Shown in pieces: positions 9,799 through 19,462 of a stretch of 64,000 bases of DNA. The notes under the pieces are model-generated. The model had not been told where the DNA came from and searched no databases. It worked only from the letters and a program-made list of their open reading frames with translations. The position numbers were made by a program, and so were the translations under genes. How positions within the stretch are numbered: position 1 is the stretch's first letter; every line of letters begins with the position of its first letter. The DNA comes from Thelonectria olida (lineage: Eukaryota; Ascomycota; Sordariomycetes; Hypocreales; Nectriaceae), in NCBI GenBank assembly GCA_020736575.1, contig JAGPYM010000016.1, positions 434,001 through 498,000 on the forward strand. The letters run 5' to 3'.

Positions 9799-12339
9799 CT
9801 AGCTAAGCTCGAATCGCCGCCTTCCCAGAGCATCTCGTTCAATTTCAGGCAAGGGCTTGCCAACCACATCCACCAAGATTCGGCTATCTCCACTGGGCAG
9901 AACTACAGTAAGCGTCTTCCACGGCGCTTTGAAGCCAGATTTCTCCTCCCTTGCAAACTTGGCATTGACTTGCGTGTCACTGGTCGTGTACGCCAAGGTA
10001 TACTGCGAGATTTTGTTCTTGGCCGCGGACGACACGCCATCATCTTCATACCAGGTGGTCGCATACCACTTGCCATTCGAGCCTTTTCTTGGCGGAAAGA
10101 TCTCGATAGCCCTGAAGTCATCTTTGGGGAGCTCGGCAGGATTCTCAGATTCTCCAGGCGACAGCACCTGGACATCTCTGCCGATTGGGATCGCCGAGCC
10201 AACCTTGGCAAGGACTGGGATACCGGCCCCGTGCCACTCAGCATCTACTGCAACCCATTGGCCAGCAGCAAAATGCTCGTACGGGGCATTGGTGTTGAAG
10301 AAGCCCTCGTCCTCTTCGGTGGCTTTGGGCAAGTAGACGTCCGCCTTGCTCGCGCCGGGCTCAAAGACGCCGCCGATGAGCAAAGCGTCACCAAGCCAGT
10401 ACTGGGTCTCTCCATCCATGATCTTGGGTGTCCAGACTTCAGGGTCGGCCTCGTATCCCCATCCTGTCCAGCGCTGAGGCGGAGTCGCGTGTTGATGGCT
10501 CTCCAACATGAGCGAGTATATGTACGGGATGAGCGCATAGCGACGCTTAATTGTCTTACGCACTAGATGGGTAATCTCAGGATGCATCCACGGCTCGATG
10601 ACATCGCCGACATTGTTGTCGTTGCCCGTCTTGAAGCAGTTGATGGCGAAGCGAGGCGAGTAGATGCCTTGCTGAACCCAGCGGAGCAAAAGCTCTGGAG
10701 ATGGTTGAGGGCCTTCGAATCCCCCGATGTCGTGTCCATAGCAGTGCATGAGACTCATACCAGCATTCAAGGAGATAGCGTTGGCGCCCTTCATGTTGGA
10801 CCAACTTGTGACGTTGTCGCCGCTCCATGAGCTGCACGCATATCGCATCGTGCCAGCTGTGGCGCTCCGGGTGAGGATAAAAGGGCGAAGATCGGGATCC
10901 GTATCAGCCAGGGCATCGTATGACGACTTTCCGTGCAACTCGGTGTGCAAGCTGCGGCCCCAAAGACCAACTTGTGGCCTCCCTTTGAGCTTCTCTGGAA
11001 CGACAAGCGAAGGCTCGTTAAGAGCACATTCCCAGTCGTCGTCAGTGATGGTATACTCGTTGTTATCGTTCCAGATGCAATCGATTCCTTCTTGACGGAG
11101 CTTCTTGACGCCTTCGTACCACCACTTGAAACCAGCTTCTGAAGTGAAGTCAATATGGCCGCCCTCGCCGCTTTCGCCGCCGCCGGCACTCCACAGACGG
11201 GTGATTGCCGTTTTCTTAGTGTTGGGATCGATGAAGAGTGCACCGGCTTTCTTCAGCTTCTCGTACTCGGGATGGTTCGCGAGAACATAGGGTTTGACGT
11301 TCGCGATCAGCCTCATTCCTAGCTTGTGGTATTCTTTGATGAAGCCCTCAGGGTCGGGGAATCTGTGTCGGTTCCACGTGAAGACGTTCCTGGTCTTGGG
11401 TGGCGTCTCTGCGACGGTGTATCCAGAGGACATCTGGTAGGCAGAACACGGGATATCGTGCTCTTTCATCTTGTGTGCAAGCTGGATGAGAGCCTCGGAT
11501 GCGGGAGGATCGTCCAGCATAGAGTACTTCATTCCTCCGGAGAGATATCCAAACGCCCATCTGGGAACGAGCAGAGGGAAGCCGGCCAACTGGGCATACG
11601 TCGTTACGATATCCTTCAGTGTCTTGCCGACAATCATATACTGCTCCAGTCCGCCATATTCCTGGCGGTAGACCTTGTAATACCCCCACATCCCGTCCAT
11701 CTCGGATCCAACTGAGTACTCGCCTCTGGCGTGAGAGGTAGAGAAGAGGGCCACGCATCCATCAGGAGTCGCATTGATCAGTAGAGGGATGTTCTTGTAG
11801 AGCGGATCAGTTTTGTACACATCGTATCCAAAGCTGTCAGTGGCTGACATTCTGAATCGACGGCCAGAGAGATTCATGGGGGCAGCCTTCTCGCCCAACC
11901 CAACATGGAGCGTTCCACGGTTGAACTTGGAGTAGTGGGCAATTCCGGCACCGTCGACAACGTACGAGCGATGAGGAACATCTTGGTGAAGGGGGTCGAT
12001 TTTGGACCCCGACAGCGAAATGGACACAAGTGGCGCGGATCCCTCCCAGTCTACTTTGGCAGTAATATCGCCGATGCGCATTTCTTTGCTGGTGCCGGTT
12101 GATTTCGAGGTGACACTGGCGAAGGTGCTTGGGGGTTCCACGCGAGGAACACTAGGATGAGGAGGGACTGGATGGCTCTCGGAAGTGAAGGTGGTTTTGA
12201 AGACATTGTCTCGAACCGCTTCGAAGGAGAACTTGAATGGAAGTTGCGCATCTTTGCTCTCGAGATGAAGTTGATGAGAACTATTGGAAAATTGAGGCTC
12301 AAGGGCCCAAGTCGAGGCGACACGTTCACGTTGAGGCAT
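9799..12339 (-). CDS. Glycoside hydrolase family 31 alpha-glycosidase (alpha-glucosidase/alpha-xylosidase type)
   Basis: A single uninterrupted 846-codon frame. The GH31 nucleophile motif is IDCIWNDNNEY, where the Asp before NNE is the catalytic nucleophile. The acid/base region is RSATAGTMRYACSSWSGDNVTSW, with the Asp of SGDN. The N-terminal galactose-mutarotase-like beta domain and the C-terminal beta domains are present at the usual length. There is no signal peptide, so the enzyme is probably intracellular. Substrate specificity within GH31 (glucosidase, xylosidase, other) is not decidable here. It is divergent from hxnY across a 1.5-kb region; nothing ties it to nicotinate metabolism. 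Confidence 0.9.
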   Translation of the reverse strand: MPQRERVASTWALEPQFSNSSHQLHLESKDAQLPFKFSFEAVRDNVFKTTFTSESHPVPPHPSVPRVEPPSTFASVTSKSTGTSKEMRIGDITAKVDWEGSAPLVSISLSGSKIDPLHQDVPHRSYVVDGAGIAHYSKFNRGTLHVGLGEKAAPMNLSGRRFRMSATDSFGYDVYKTDPLYKNIPLLINATPDGCVALFSTSHARGEYSVGSEMDGMWGYYKVYRQEYGGLEQYMIVGKTLKDIVTTYAQLAGFPLLVPRWAFGYLSGGMKYSMLDDPPASEALIQLAHKMKEHDIPCSAYQMSSGYTVAETPPKTRNVFTWNRHRFPDPEGFIKEYHKLGMRLIANVKPYVLANHPEYEKLKKAGALFIDPNTKKTAITRLWSAGGGESGEGGHIDFTSEAGFKWWYEGVKKLRQEGIDCIWNDNNEYTITDDDWECALNEPSLVVPEKLKGRPQVGLWGRSLHTELHGKSSYDALADTDPDLRPFILTRSATAGTMRYACSSWSGDNVTSWSNMKGANAISLNAGMSLMHCYGHDIGGFEGPQPSPELLLRWVQQGIYSPRFAINCFKTGNDNNVGDVIEPWMHPEITHLVRKTIKRRYALIPYIYSLMLESHQHATPPQRWTGWGYEADPEVWTPKIMDGETQYWLGDALLIGGVFEPGASKADVYLPKATEEDEGFFNTNAPYEHFAAGQWVAVDAEWHGAGIPVLAKVGSAIPIGRDVQVLSPGESENPAELPKDDFRAIEIFPPRKGSNGKWYATTWYEDDGVSSAAKNKISQYTLAYTTSDTQVNAKFAREEKSGFKAPWKTLTVVLPSGDSRILVDVVGKPLPEIERDALGRRRFELS

Positions 12340-13859
12340 GGCTGTGATCGAAGGTGGCCGCTTTCAATGCCAAGAGGAGAGGTATCTTGGGAGAACTCCC
12401 GTGAGGGATTTGTACTTGATATCTTCTCTCTAAACTCTCACTGACGATCACGTCGATGAATTAAATCGCGGCGGTATCGCAGGCAACCCCGCATTCTCAC
12501 GCATGTCAGGGATCACATGGGGTAATCCCGCTGTTTGTTTGGCTACAGTACAAGGGTGAAGCAATTATGTCAAGGTCGTGAGGTACATCTCTCTCCAGCT
12601 ACAAGTCAAGAAACATTAGGTATCTTCTTAGCGAGCAGGCGATGGGGGTTGGTCATGACTCTCCTCTCAAGTTGACGCGTCGTCACTGGAGTGGCCGGTA
12701 TTTGTGGAGTGGTTATGCGTTGCTGAACTGATTTCAGGAAGATTGAATAACCGACATTGACGATTCAATTGCCGAAGAGATCTGAATGCTACGTTTTTGA
12801 CTAATTGGGAAACCCGTTGCGCAAGGGGAACGACGGGACTTGTTCAGTTGCCGAGTTGGCAAAATCCGGGGACGTCGAGGCGCATTGAGGGGTATTGCAT
12901 CGGACTGAGATGTGCCGATCAAGAAGACCTGGGGAAGTGTAGGCGATTTATATACTATTCGGGTTGATGACTACTGAGTCTTGTGCTGGACATTGGGGGC
13001 ATGATGATCGTTTGGGCTCGTCTTCTGTTCTCACACGGTTGCTTTGGAACGGCATAACCGGCATGTTAGGCGCAGGTGCAAACCGATGCAGTTCTTGATC
13101 TGTCAAGGCGAAGCAGATGGGATCTCAATACACAACAGGAACAAAGATGACAGTAAAGGAGATGAAATGACTGCCATGGGAAGAGATTCCCTCCATCTTC
13201 ATGGCTAACAACAGTTCGGCGTCGGAAAATGAGACGCCGAAACGCGTTCAACTCCCCCTCACTCTTCCTTGGACAAGGTCGTATTAGTGTAAACCCCTCA
13301 TTAATCAGCATCTCCGAATGCCGATCTCGCATTCCCGTCCGTCTTGTATCGTGGGGGTCGGAATGGGCCGAAACGCCTTTTGAGGGAAAACAATTCATCC
13401 CCCAAGAGATGCCTGAATGGGAATGGACGACGCTTATCTTGGTTATCATCTAGAGCAGCCGTTGTTGGACATTGCTTGGTGACGCTCACACGCCCTCCCA
13501 CCTTTATCTCCGCGCAATCCGTCAAGCACTCACCAAGAGTCTTCCACCCCACTTTTGGGGTGCGCCCGAGTGTAGCCATGGTGACACACAGTTCAATCAG
13601 TACGGTTTCCTACGGTACCAATGGTGGTGCTGCTGCTCTGCTTGTCGACCATGTTAGCTAGTCAGGTTCGGGCGGAGGGGAGGGGAAGCCGTTGCGAGGG
13701 CTTCATCCCACTGTTCAAACAGATATAACATTCGCAGAGTTGACGCCATCACCAGCTTCAATCACATCCAAGACTCAGTCACAACTTACATCGAGAAAGC
13801 ACTAAACTCTTCTAATCACTCATCTGATCTCTCCGAGTTCATCCACACTATCCTTCACC
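12340..13859. other. Divergent promoter region between GH31 and hxnY
   Basis: 1.5 kb without a convincing gene. On the minus strand at 13545-13553 there is AGTGGGGTG, one base different from the AGTGGGGGA nonamer found upstream of the other hxn genes, about 300 bp before the hxnY start. The frames at 13066-13661 are mutually overlapping and have no domain. Confidence 0.5.
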
Positions 13860-14374
13860 ATGTCCAAGCTTGAAATTCCCATCATCGACTTCTCCGGTAC
13901 GTCTAAGAACCCTGACCTAAAAAGATAGACCTTATCTTAATCAATCTGTAGGCTTCTACTCTGGAAACCCCGCCGAGAAGCAAAAGGTCGTCGACCAAGT
14001 TCGTGCCAGCTGCCTCTACAATGGCTTCTTCCAGATCATCGGCCACTCGGTGCCACTGGAGCAGCAAAAGTTCGTCATGGACGGCGCGAAGAAGTTCTTC
14101 TCCATGCCCTTGGAGGAGAAGAAGAAGGTCTCCAAGGACAACAACACCTGGAACCGCGGCTACGAGATGTTGAGATCCCAAATCTTGGAGGAGGGCACTC
14201 AGCCCGAGTTGAAGGAGGGCTTCTACATTGGCGCTGAGATCCCTGAGTCGCACCCCTACTTCATCAACAAGAAACTCAACAGCGGACCTAACCAGTGGCC
14301 CGAAGGCCTTGGGGACGAGCTGGAAACCTTTCGCAACAGCTCCATGAAGTACTACAACTCGACTCTGCAGCTGG

Positions 14375-14382
14375 CCGGCGAC
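14375..14382. repeat. Left target-site duplication of the hAT element
   Basis: CCGGCGAC immediately precedes the left inverted repeat and encodes part of the Ala-Gly-Asp of HxnY. It is identical to the copy at 17445-17452; removing the element with one copy restores the reading frame exactly. Confidence 0.93.
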
Positions 14383-14408
14383 CATACCTGGGCGTTTGAG
14401 TTAACTCA
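14383..14408 (+). repeat. Left terminal inverted repeat of the hAT element
   Basis: 26 bp starting CATACCTGGGC and ending AGTTAACTCA. It pairs with 17419-17444 with two mismatches (positions 12 and 16). Confidence 0.9.
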
Positions 14409-14502
14409 TGAGTTTCGACCCTTTTAACTCACTCATATGAGTTACGGCCTAGCCATAACTCACTCATGAGTTTAACTCAGACTCATGAGTCAACTCACCT
14501 AT
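14396..14502. repeat. Left subterminal palindrome array of the hAT element
   Basis: About 107 bp made largely of ACTCA/TGAGT units in palindromic pairs (ACTCATGAGT, ACTCATATGAGT). Such subterminal arrays are the usual binding sites for hAT transposases. The mirror array is at 17321-17430. Confidence 0.8.
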
Positions 14503-14585
14503 AATGATCATGTGACATCGCCAGCTTCCCAAATAGGAAGTTGGTGATAAGAATCTATGGTATTGAAGTGCAGAAAATCGCCGCG

Positions 14586-16858
14586 CTATTCAATATCACT
14601 AATTTCTATATCAATATCATCATTAGCAATGTCCGGATCACATACTAGCCCCAGCCCACCGTGCCGAGTCCCGACAATATGCCCATTCCGCATCCAGTTG
14701 CCGAGACACTCAACTTCCTGCAGCCGCTCGCACGTCATCGACAGCCGGTCCCATGATGCGGTCCTACGAGCGCCTGAGAAGGTCCTTTCTGGCTCTGCCG
14801 ACTGAGGGCTTATCGAGAGTATATCGATGGCCATACGGCTAAGGCGTGGAAACTGCCGTCGTTGTTCAATGCGACACCACCACTCCAGAGGTTTGCAATC
14901 GATCTTGACAGCCGGAGAATTAATAAATGCGTCTAGGTTATCGCCATCGGTTGAAAGAGCCGTCTCGACCTCCATCTCCTGTAGCAATAGCTGTAGCTGC
15001 GAAGGCGGCTTCCCCGGCGCAGCTGGCATATCCTCCGGAGTAGTTTCTATGTCTCCATCGATATTGGTATTGTATTCCTCCTCCCATATTTGCCGGGCTC
15101 CCACAATCGCTGGATTAATCCACGCACTCTTCCAGTTCTTATCCAAGTATGCTTTTCGACAGCGTGGATCGAGAAGAAGAGCGGCGACGTAAACGGGAGC
15201 CTCATCAGACATAGAGTAGTATTTATCGAGTACAAACCATCCCATCTCGATAGAATGGAGCATACGGCTATCATGGAACTCCGGGGTCGAGTAGTGTATC
15301 TAACAAATTAGTTAAAGGCTGTCTCTTTAACGGAGATAGACCTTACCTTCGCTTTCTCAAAGTGGCTGAGAAGACCATCCATCAGCCGCAGCGTACTGCA
15401 GAGGCTCGCTTTATCGCCTTCTGTTATCAAAGTTGCCTCGGTAAAGGGCTGGAGGAAAGTATGCGTTTTCGACAGTATATCCCAGTCGGCGCCTGATAGA
15501 AGATGAGCACAGCCGATGTCCTTGTCATGGTCTACCATAAACTGGACGATCTGTGCCTTCTTATCGAGGGCGACACTGATAACTTTATACCATGAGGACC
15601 ACCGTGTTGCGTTATCGATCCCGAGACTGCGACCCACAGCTTCGCGCCAGTTATCACTATGGATTGGAGAGCTTCCAATCCAGACTGCGAGATGGTGGAG
15701 CTTCTGGAGAGCATTAATGCCTTCCCATCCGCTAAATTCTAATTGCTGAGTAGTCCTCTCTCTCGTCGGAGGTCTCTGCTGTCTCCCCTGGTTCTCCTCT
15801 GATGTGTGATCCACCGTGGTATCGGGTCCTGAAAGCGTATTCTCATTCAGAGCAGTAGAGAAGGTTTCGATAGACTGCGCACCAGCGGCGTTGCCGGCGG
15901 CATTAAGGGCAGCGCGTAAAGCTTCTTTCGAGCGCGCGAGAAGGAAAGCTTGAAGGGAAAGGTTAATAATATGGCCGAAACAGCGGACACGGCGGCGGAC
16001 AGGATCGAAGATTATCTAGACGAAACTCAGCTGGCACAGCCATAGAAATTTATCTTTACTTACTCCTCGCCCGTGAAGTAGCTTCTTTGATAAAGCTTCT
16101 AGGCAGGTATTGTTCGAGGATGCGTTATCCCCAGTATGATAACCCACGCGTCGAATTTCGAATCGCCCCAAGACATCAGCGATCAGGCCGGCCTGGGACT
16201 CGCCAGAGTGGTCTTTTCGACACTCTAGCAGACCTAGAAGCGCCTTTCGAAGTTTATAGCCCTTATCGACCCACTGTCCGCATACTGCAAGCATACCATG
16301 TCGGTGTGGTGATGTCCAGAGATCAGATGAGAGGTGAATCATCGAAATGGCAGATTGAAGGGACTCGGCCAACTGAGCAGCGTAGAACTCATAGCTAGCT
16401 GAGATGTAGCGCATCACTGTACGTCGGGAGGTAATCAGACTATCCTCGATGGCAGGATTACATGCTAGTGCTAGGTCCTTTATCTCATCCCACTCAACCA
16501 TCGAAAAGGCCACTCTGCGACGTGTGAGAAGGCTGATAAGAGCTTCGATGTAAGCCTGTCGATTGAAGGCATTCCGTAATGCCGCTTCGGATGGCGTAGT
16601 CGATGATGTGATATATACGTCGAGCGATTGCTGAGATTGATTCTGCCGGCTAGAGAGCCCGATCAGATATGGATGATTATTCCTTATGTGGCGCCGCGCA
16701 TTGCCCTTATAGCCATCCTTCCATGGCTTCGCCGTACAGTATAAGCAGACATATAAAGTGCGAGGCTTCGCCTTCTCTCTGGTGAAAAATCTCTCAATAT
16801 CGATGAAGTCGGGGGCGGAAGAGGGTGTCCTCGGTACAGACGAAGTTTCGGATGCCAT
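14586..16858 (-). CDS. hAT transposase with BED zinc finger
   Basis: Three exons (16858-16064, 16015-15347, 15299-14586) give 725 residues with no internal stop. The N-terminus has a BED-type finger (CLYC near residue 38 and HIRNNH about 20 residues on). The RNase-H-like core shows the first Asp in LSSDLWTSP, the second in TGDNASSNN and the Glu in SAEPERTFSGARR. RCFGHIINL and NATRWSSWY are conserved hAT insertion-domain landmarks. The C-terminal dimerisation region (PLEWW to LQEVECLGNWM) is complete. Intron 1 follows GRG and intron 2 follows FEKAK, both with GTAAG donors. The protein would bind the subterminal arrays and excise and insert the element in the nucleus. Its 5' flank (16859-17320) is non-coding element sequence and probably its promoter. 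Confidence 0.92.
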
Positions 16859-17320
16859 GGCGATGGCTTGATGGTATAGATAATGGATCGAGGCGATGAA
16901 GAGTCTGCCGATAAATCGTACTAGAAACTGCAGTAGCTACTCGGAAGACTTTTTTTACCTTAAGATTCTTGTCAATTTCTGATGGATCTGGATCATAGGG
17001 ATAGAAGCTCTTGATTCTCTATCTAATGAGTGGAAACAGGTCGGTTTCTTATACATAAGATGAATTGGTCCTCCGGGGCCGTTGTGTTTAAGAACTTGCT
17101 TTTTGGGAGACATAGGTGATACCAACCACTGACGGGAAGTCCGGACTTCCGGGCTGCCGGTCTGAACTGCCTGTCTGAACTGCTGGAAGACCTTCCTTCC
17201 GGTTTGATCAAATGTATGACCCTTTGGTCTGTTGGATGTGATAATTCTGAATATAGAGGGGTTGCGATAGATTAGATTAGATTATAGAGCGGGCTAATCA
17301 GACGCCAGGAACGCCGTTGT

Positions 17321-17430
17321 GAGTTTATGAGTTAACTCATGAGTTAGCAGCGATAACTCAGACTCAACTCATATGAGTTTTATGAGTTAGAGTTATGAGT
17401 TAACTCATGAGTTAGGTTTGAGTTAACTAA
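17321..17430. repeat. Right subterminal palindrome array of the hAT element
   Basis: Repeated ATGAGTTAACTCATGAGTTA-type units just inside the right inverted repeat. The composition matches the left array. Confidence 0.8.
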
Positions 17431-17444
17431 AATGCCCAGGTATG
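17419..17444 (-). repeat. Right terminal inverted repeat of the hAT element
   Basis: Reverse complement of the left end with two mismatches; the outermost 11 bases are identical. Confidence 0.9.
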
Positions 17445-17452
17445 CCGGCGAC
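17445..17452. repeat. Right target-site duplication of the hAT element
   Basis: CCGGCGAC directly after the right inverted repeat, followed by the continuing hxnY codons for Leu-Met-Arg. Eight bases is the hAT-typical duplication length. Confidence 0.93.
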
Positions 17453-18067
17453 TTGATGCGCGTGCTTGCCTTGTCTCTTGACTTAGATGAGGCCTACTTC
17501 TCCAAGTTTATGGACGGCGCTGTCGCTACCATGCGACTTCTTCACTACCCTACTCAGCCCAAGGATGCTGATGACAAGTTGACTCGAGGCATTGGAGCCC
17601 ACACCGACTTTGGTGCTATCACTATGCTCTTGCAGGACAAGGTGGATGGTCTTCAGGTTTGGGACCAGCAGAACTCGACTTGGATCGATGTAAGTCAGAG
17701 CTCATTCAATATCCCAAGAACACTAGTCTAATCAACTGAATAATAGGTCGCACCCACTGAGGGCGCTTACGTCGTCAACCTGGGTAACCTCATGGCCCGC
17801 TGGACCAACGAAAAGTACAAGAGCAACATCCACCGCGTCATCAACAAGTCGGGCAAGGAGCGCTACTCGATCCCCGTGTTTGTGTCTGGAAACCCCGACT
17901 ACCTCGTTGAGTGCATCCCTACCTGCAAGTCCGCCGAGACGCCTGCCAAGTTCGGTCCCGTGACGGTCGAGGAGGCTGTCTCAGCGGCTTACGCTGAGTC
18001 GTATGGACGGGCTCAGCTGTACAAGCAGGGTCTTGAGAAGATGACCCAGAAGGCTCAAGTTGCTTGA

Positions 18068-18557
18068 AAATGCAGAGTTAGCGGTTAGTAACTGCGGTCT
18101 AGTATAGCCTCAAAATGGTACCAATGAGCAGACGTCGCTTTCGTTCAAAATTTGGTTAGATTAACTTGAGTTATGCATTCGAGATGCCTCCTTGCAGTGT
18201 CACCTGTCTGTTTTCATAGACTACATTACGTATAGTGCCATCCTACCTACATGTAATCATAAACCCATCTACAAGGAAAGCTTACCTTGATCTAAATTAT
18301 CTCTACCTATCACGGCTCCTATCCCACTTCGTTCCGTCTCGGAAATATTAGTTAAAGGTGCTTAATTGAGAGTGGGGGTTCGTGTCGAGTCGAATCTCCC
18401 AACTATCAATTTAACATGGGCATTTCACACATTAACTCATAGTGTCATCAAAACACGACGCATTATTTGGGAGGCTAAATCTATTTTTCAACGAGTTTTC
18501 AAGATTATAAATTCATTCATCTATGCTTCACCTCTTGTTCATAAGTATCGTGACTGG
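18068..18557. other. Convergent intergenic region between hxnY and hxnW
   Basis: 490 bp of AT-rich 3' flank of both genes. It contains AGTGGGGGT at 18371-18379, one base off the cluster nonamer, although no start codon is nearby. No gene is seen. Confidence 0.55.
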
Positions 18558-19462
18558 CTACCATTTCGTGACTCCGCCATCTACCAAGATATCACTACCA
18601 GTGCAGTATCTGCCGCAAATATTATGCATTAGCTCAAGTCTTTTCAACTTTGAACATTGAACATATTCGGTGACGTACCTGCTGGCATCACTGGCCAAAA
18701 ACACACAAGCTCCCTTAATGTCGTCAGGCTCGGCAACCCGGTGGTTCATAATCTCGTCCTTCCAACCCTCGAGAAGATGGGGGAAAGCAGCCGTCATGTT
18801 CGTCTTCACGTAGCCAGGGCTAATGGAGTTCACGCGAATGCCATAGTCGTTCAGCTCTGCAGCAATAGGCGCGACCATGGCGCGAACGGCGCCCTTGGTC
18901 CCGCAGTAGGCAGATGATCGCTGTGATCGGACTGCCATGTAAGACGCAATGCTGGCTACCAGGATAATGCTCCCGCACTTTGTGCCGTTTGCAATCATGG
19001 CCTGGGCAGCGAGCTTTGCAGCAAAGTAAACACCCTTGCAGTTCACCCCAAACAACCTCTCGAAATCGCCTTCCGTCGTGTCGAGAAACTCGACGTTCTT
19101 GTTCACGCCCGCACACCCCACAAGAACATCCAGTTTCCCGTCAAAGTCCTTCTTGACATCGATGAAGCCCGTCTCGAGACTAGACAGAGAAGTAACATCG
19201 ACGATGTAAGAGCGTACCTTGACTCCGTATTGGGAGGAAATCTGCTCCATGTCGGCTGAGGGAGGATGCGTCATGTCAAAGATGGCGACATCAGCTCCCG
19301 CTTCAGCAAGGCCTTGGGTAAAGGCGAAGCCACAGCCGCCGGCGCCACCGGTGATGATGGCAACGCGGCCTTTCAAATTGAACTGTAGACGATTCAGCAC
19401 GCAAGACCCTCTAGGTTCCCTTAACTTGAAGCTATTCTTCTAGTCTACCGTACCTGAGACAT
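18558..19462 (-). CDS. hxnW: hxnW: short-chain dehydrogenase/reductase
   Basis: Three exons (19462-19454, 19382-18679, 18609-18558) give 254 residues. The first exon holds only three codons (Met-Ser-Gln) before a GTACGG donor; I prefer it to the downstream MLNRLQ start because the splice yields the usual MSQFNLKGRVAIITGG opening. SDR hallmarks are TGGAGGCGFA (NAD(P) binding), VGCAGVNKN in place of NNAG, the catalytic Ser region ASIASYMA, the YCGTK active-site Tyr/Lys, and a C-terminus TGSDILVDGG. In the nicotinate pathway HxnW is the ketone/alcohol-interconverting step on a reduced ring intermediate; that role is taken from A. nidulans. The last intron is 69 nt with no in-frame stop, so its retention would insert 23 residues. 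Confidence 0.8.

Larger units (their letters stand above)
14383..17444 (-). mobile_element. Apparently complete hAT-superfamily DNA transposon inserted in hxnY
   Basis: The element is 3,062 bp. Its ends are 26-bp terminal inverted repeats beginning CATACCTGGGC, with two mismatches, and it is flanked by a perfect 8-bp duplication CCGGCGAC. Eight-bp duplications and a BED-finger transposase with the hAT C-terminal dimerisation region define the superfamily. Both ends carry dense subterminal copies of ACTCATGAGT/AACTCA palindromes. The only gene is the transposase, on the minus strand, antisense to hxnY. Intact ends, identical duplications and an open transposase suggest a recent, potentially mobile copy. 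I do not recognise the named family. Confidence 0.93.
13860..18067 (+). pseudogene. hxnY: hxnY: 2-oxoglutarate/Fe(II) oxygenase interrupted by a hAT transposon
   Basis: Coding segments are 13860-13896, 13952-14382, then, after the 3,062-bp element, 17453-17689 and 17747-18067. Together they form 341 codons with no frameshift or stop. The product is an isopenicillin-N-synthase-like dioxygenase: the N-terminal DIOX_N-like part (IPIIDFSGFYSGNP) ends at the insertion. The catalytic part after it carries HxD (His206, Asp208 in GAHTDFGAI), the distal His264 (SNIHRVIN) and RxS (Arg274, Ser276) for 2-oxoglutarate. Translation into the element reaches a stop at 14425-14427, so the expected product is about 171 residues and lacks all iron ligands. 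HxnY belongs to the Aspergillus nidulans nicotinate cluster. I assign the name from family plus the order of neighbours. The methionine at 17432 is transposon sequence and not a real start. Confidence 0.85.

Noticed and set aside
17432..17731. Separate short 2OG-oxygenase gene starting at 17432
   Set aside because: The methionine and first codons are the right inverted repeat of the transposon. The rest is the second half of hxnY.
18366..18632. Gene on the plus strand between hxnY and hxnW
   Set aside because: No domain, overlaps the last exon of hxnW on the other strand, AT-rich 3' flank composition.
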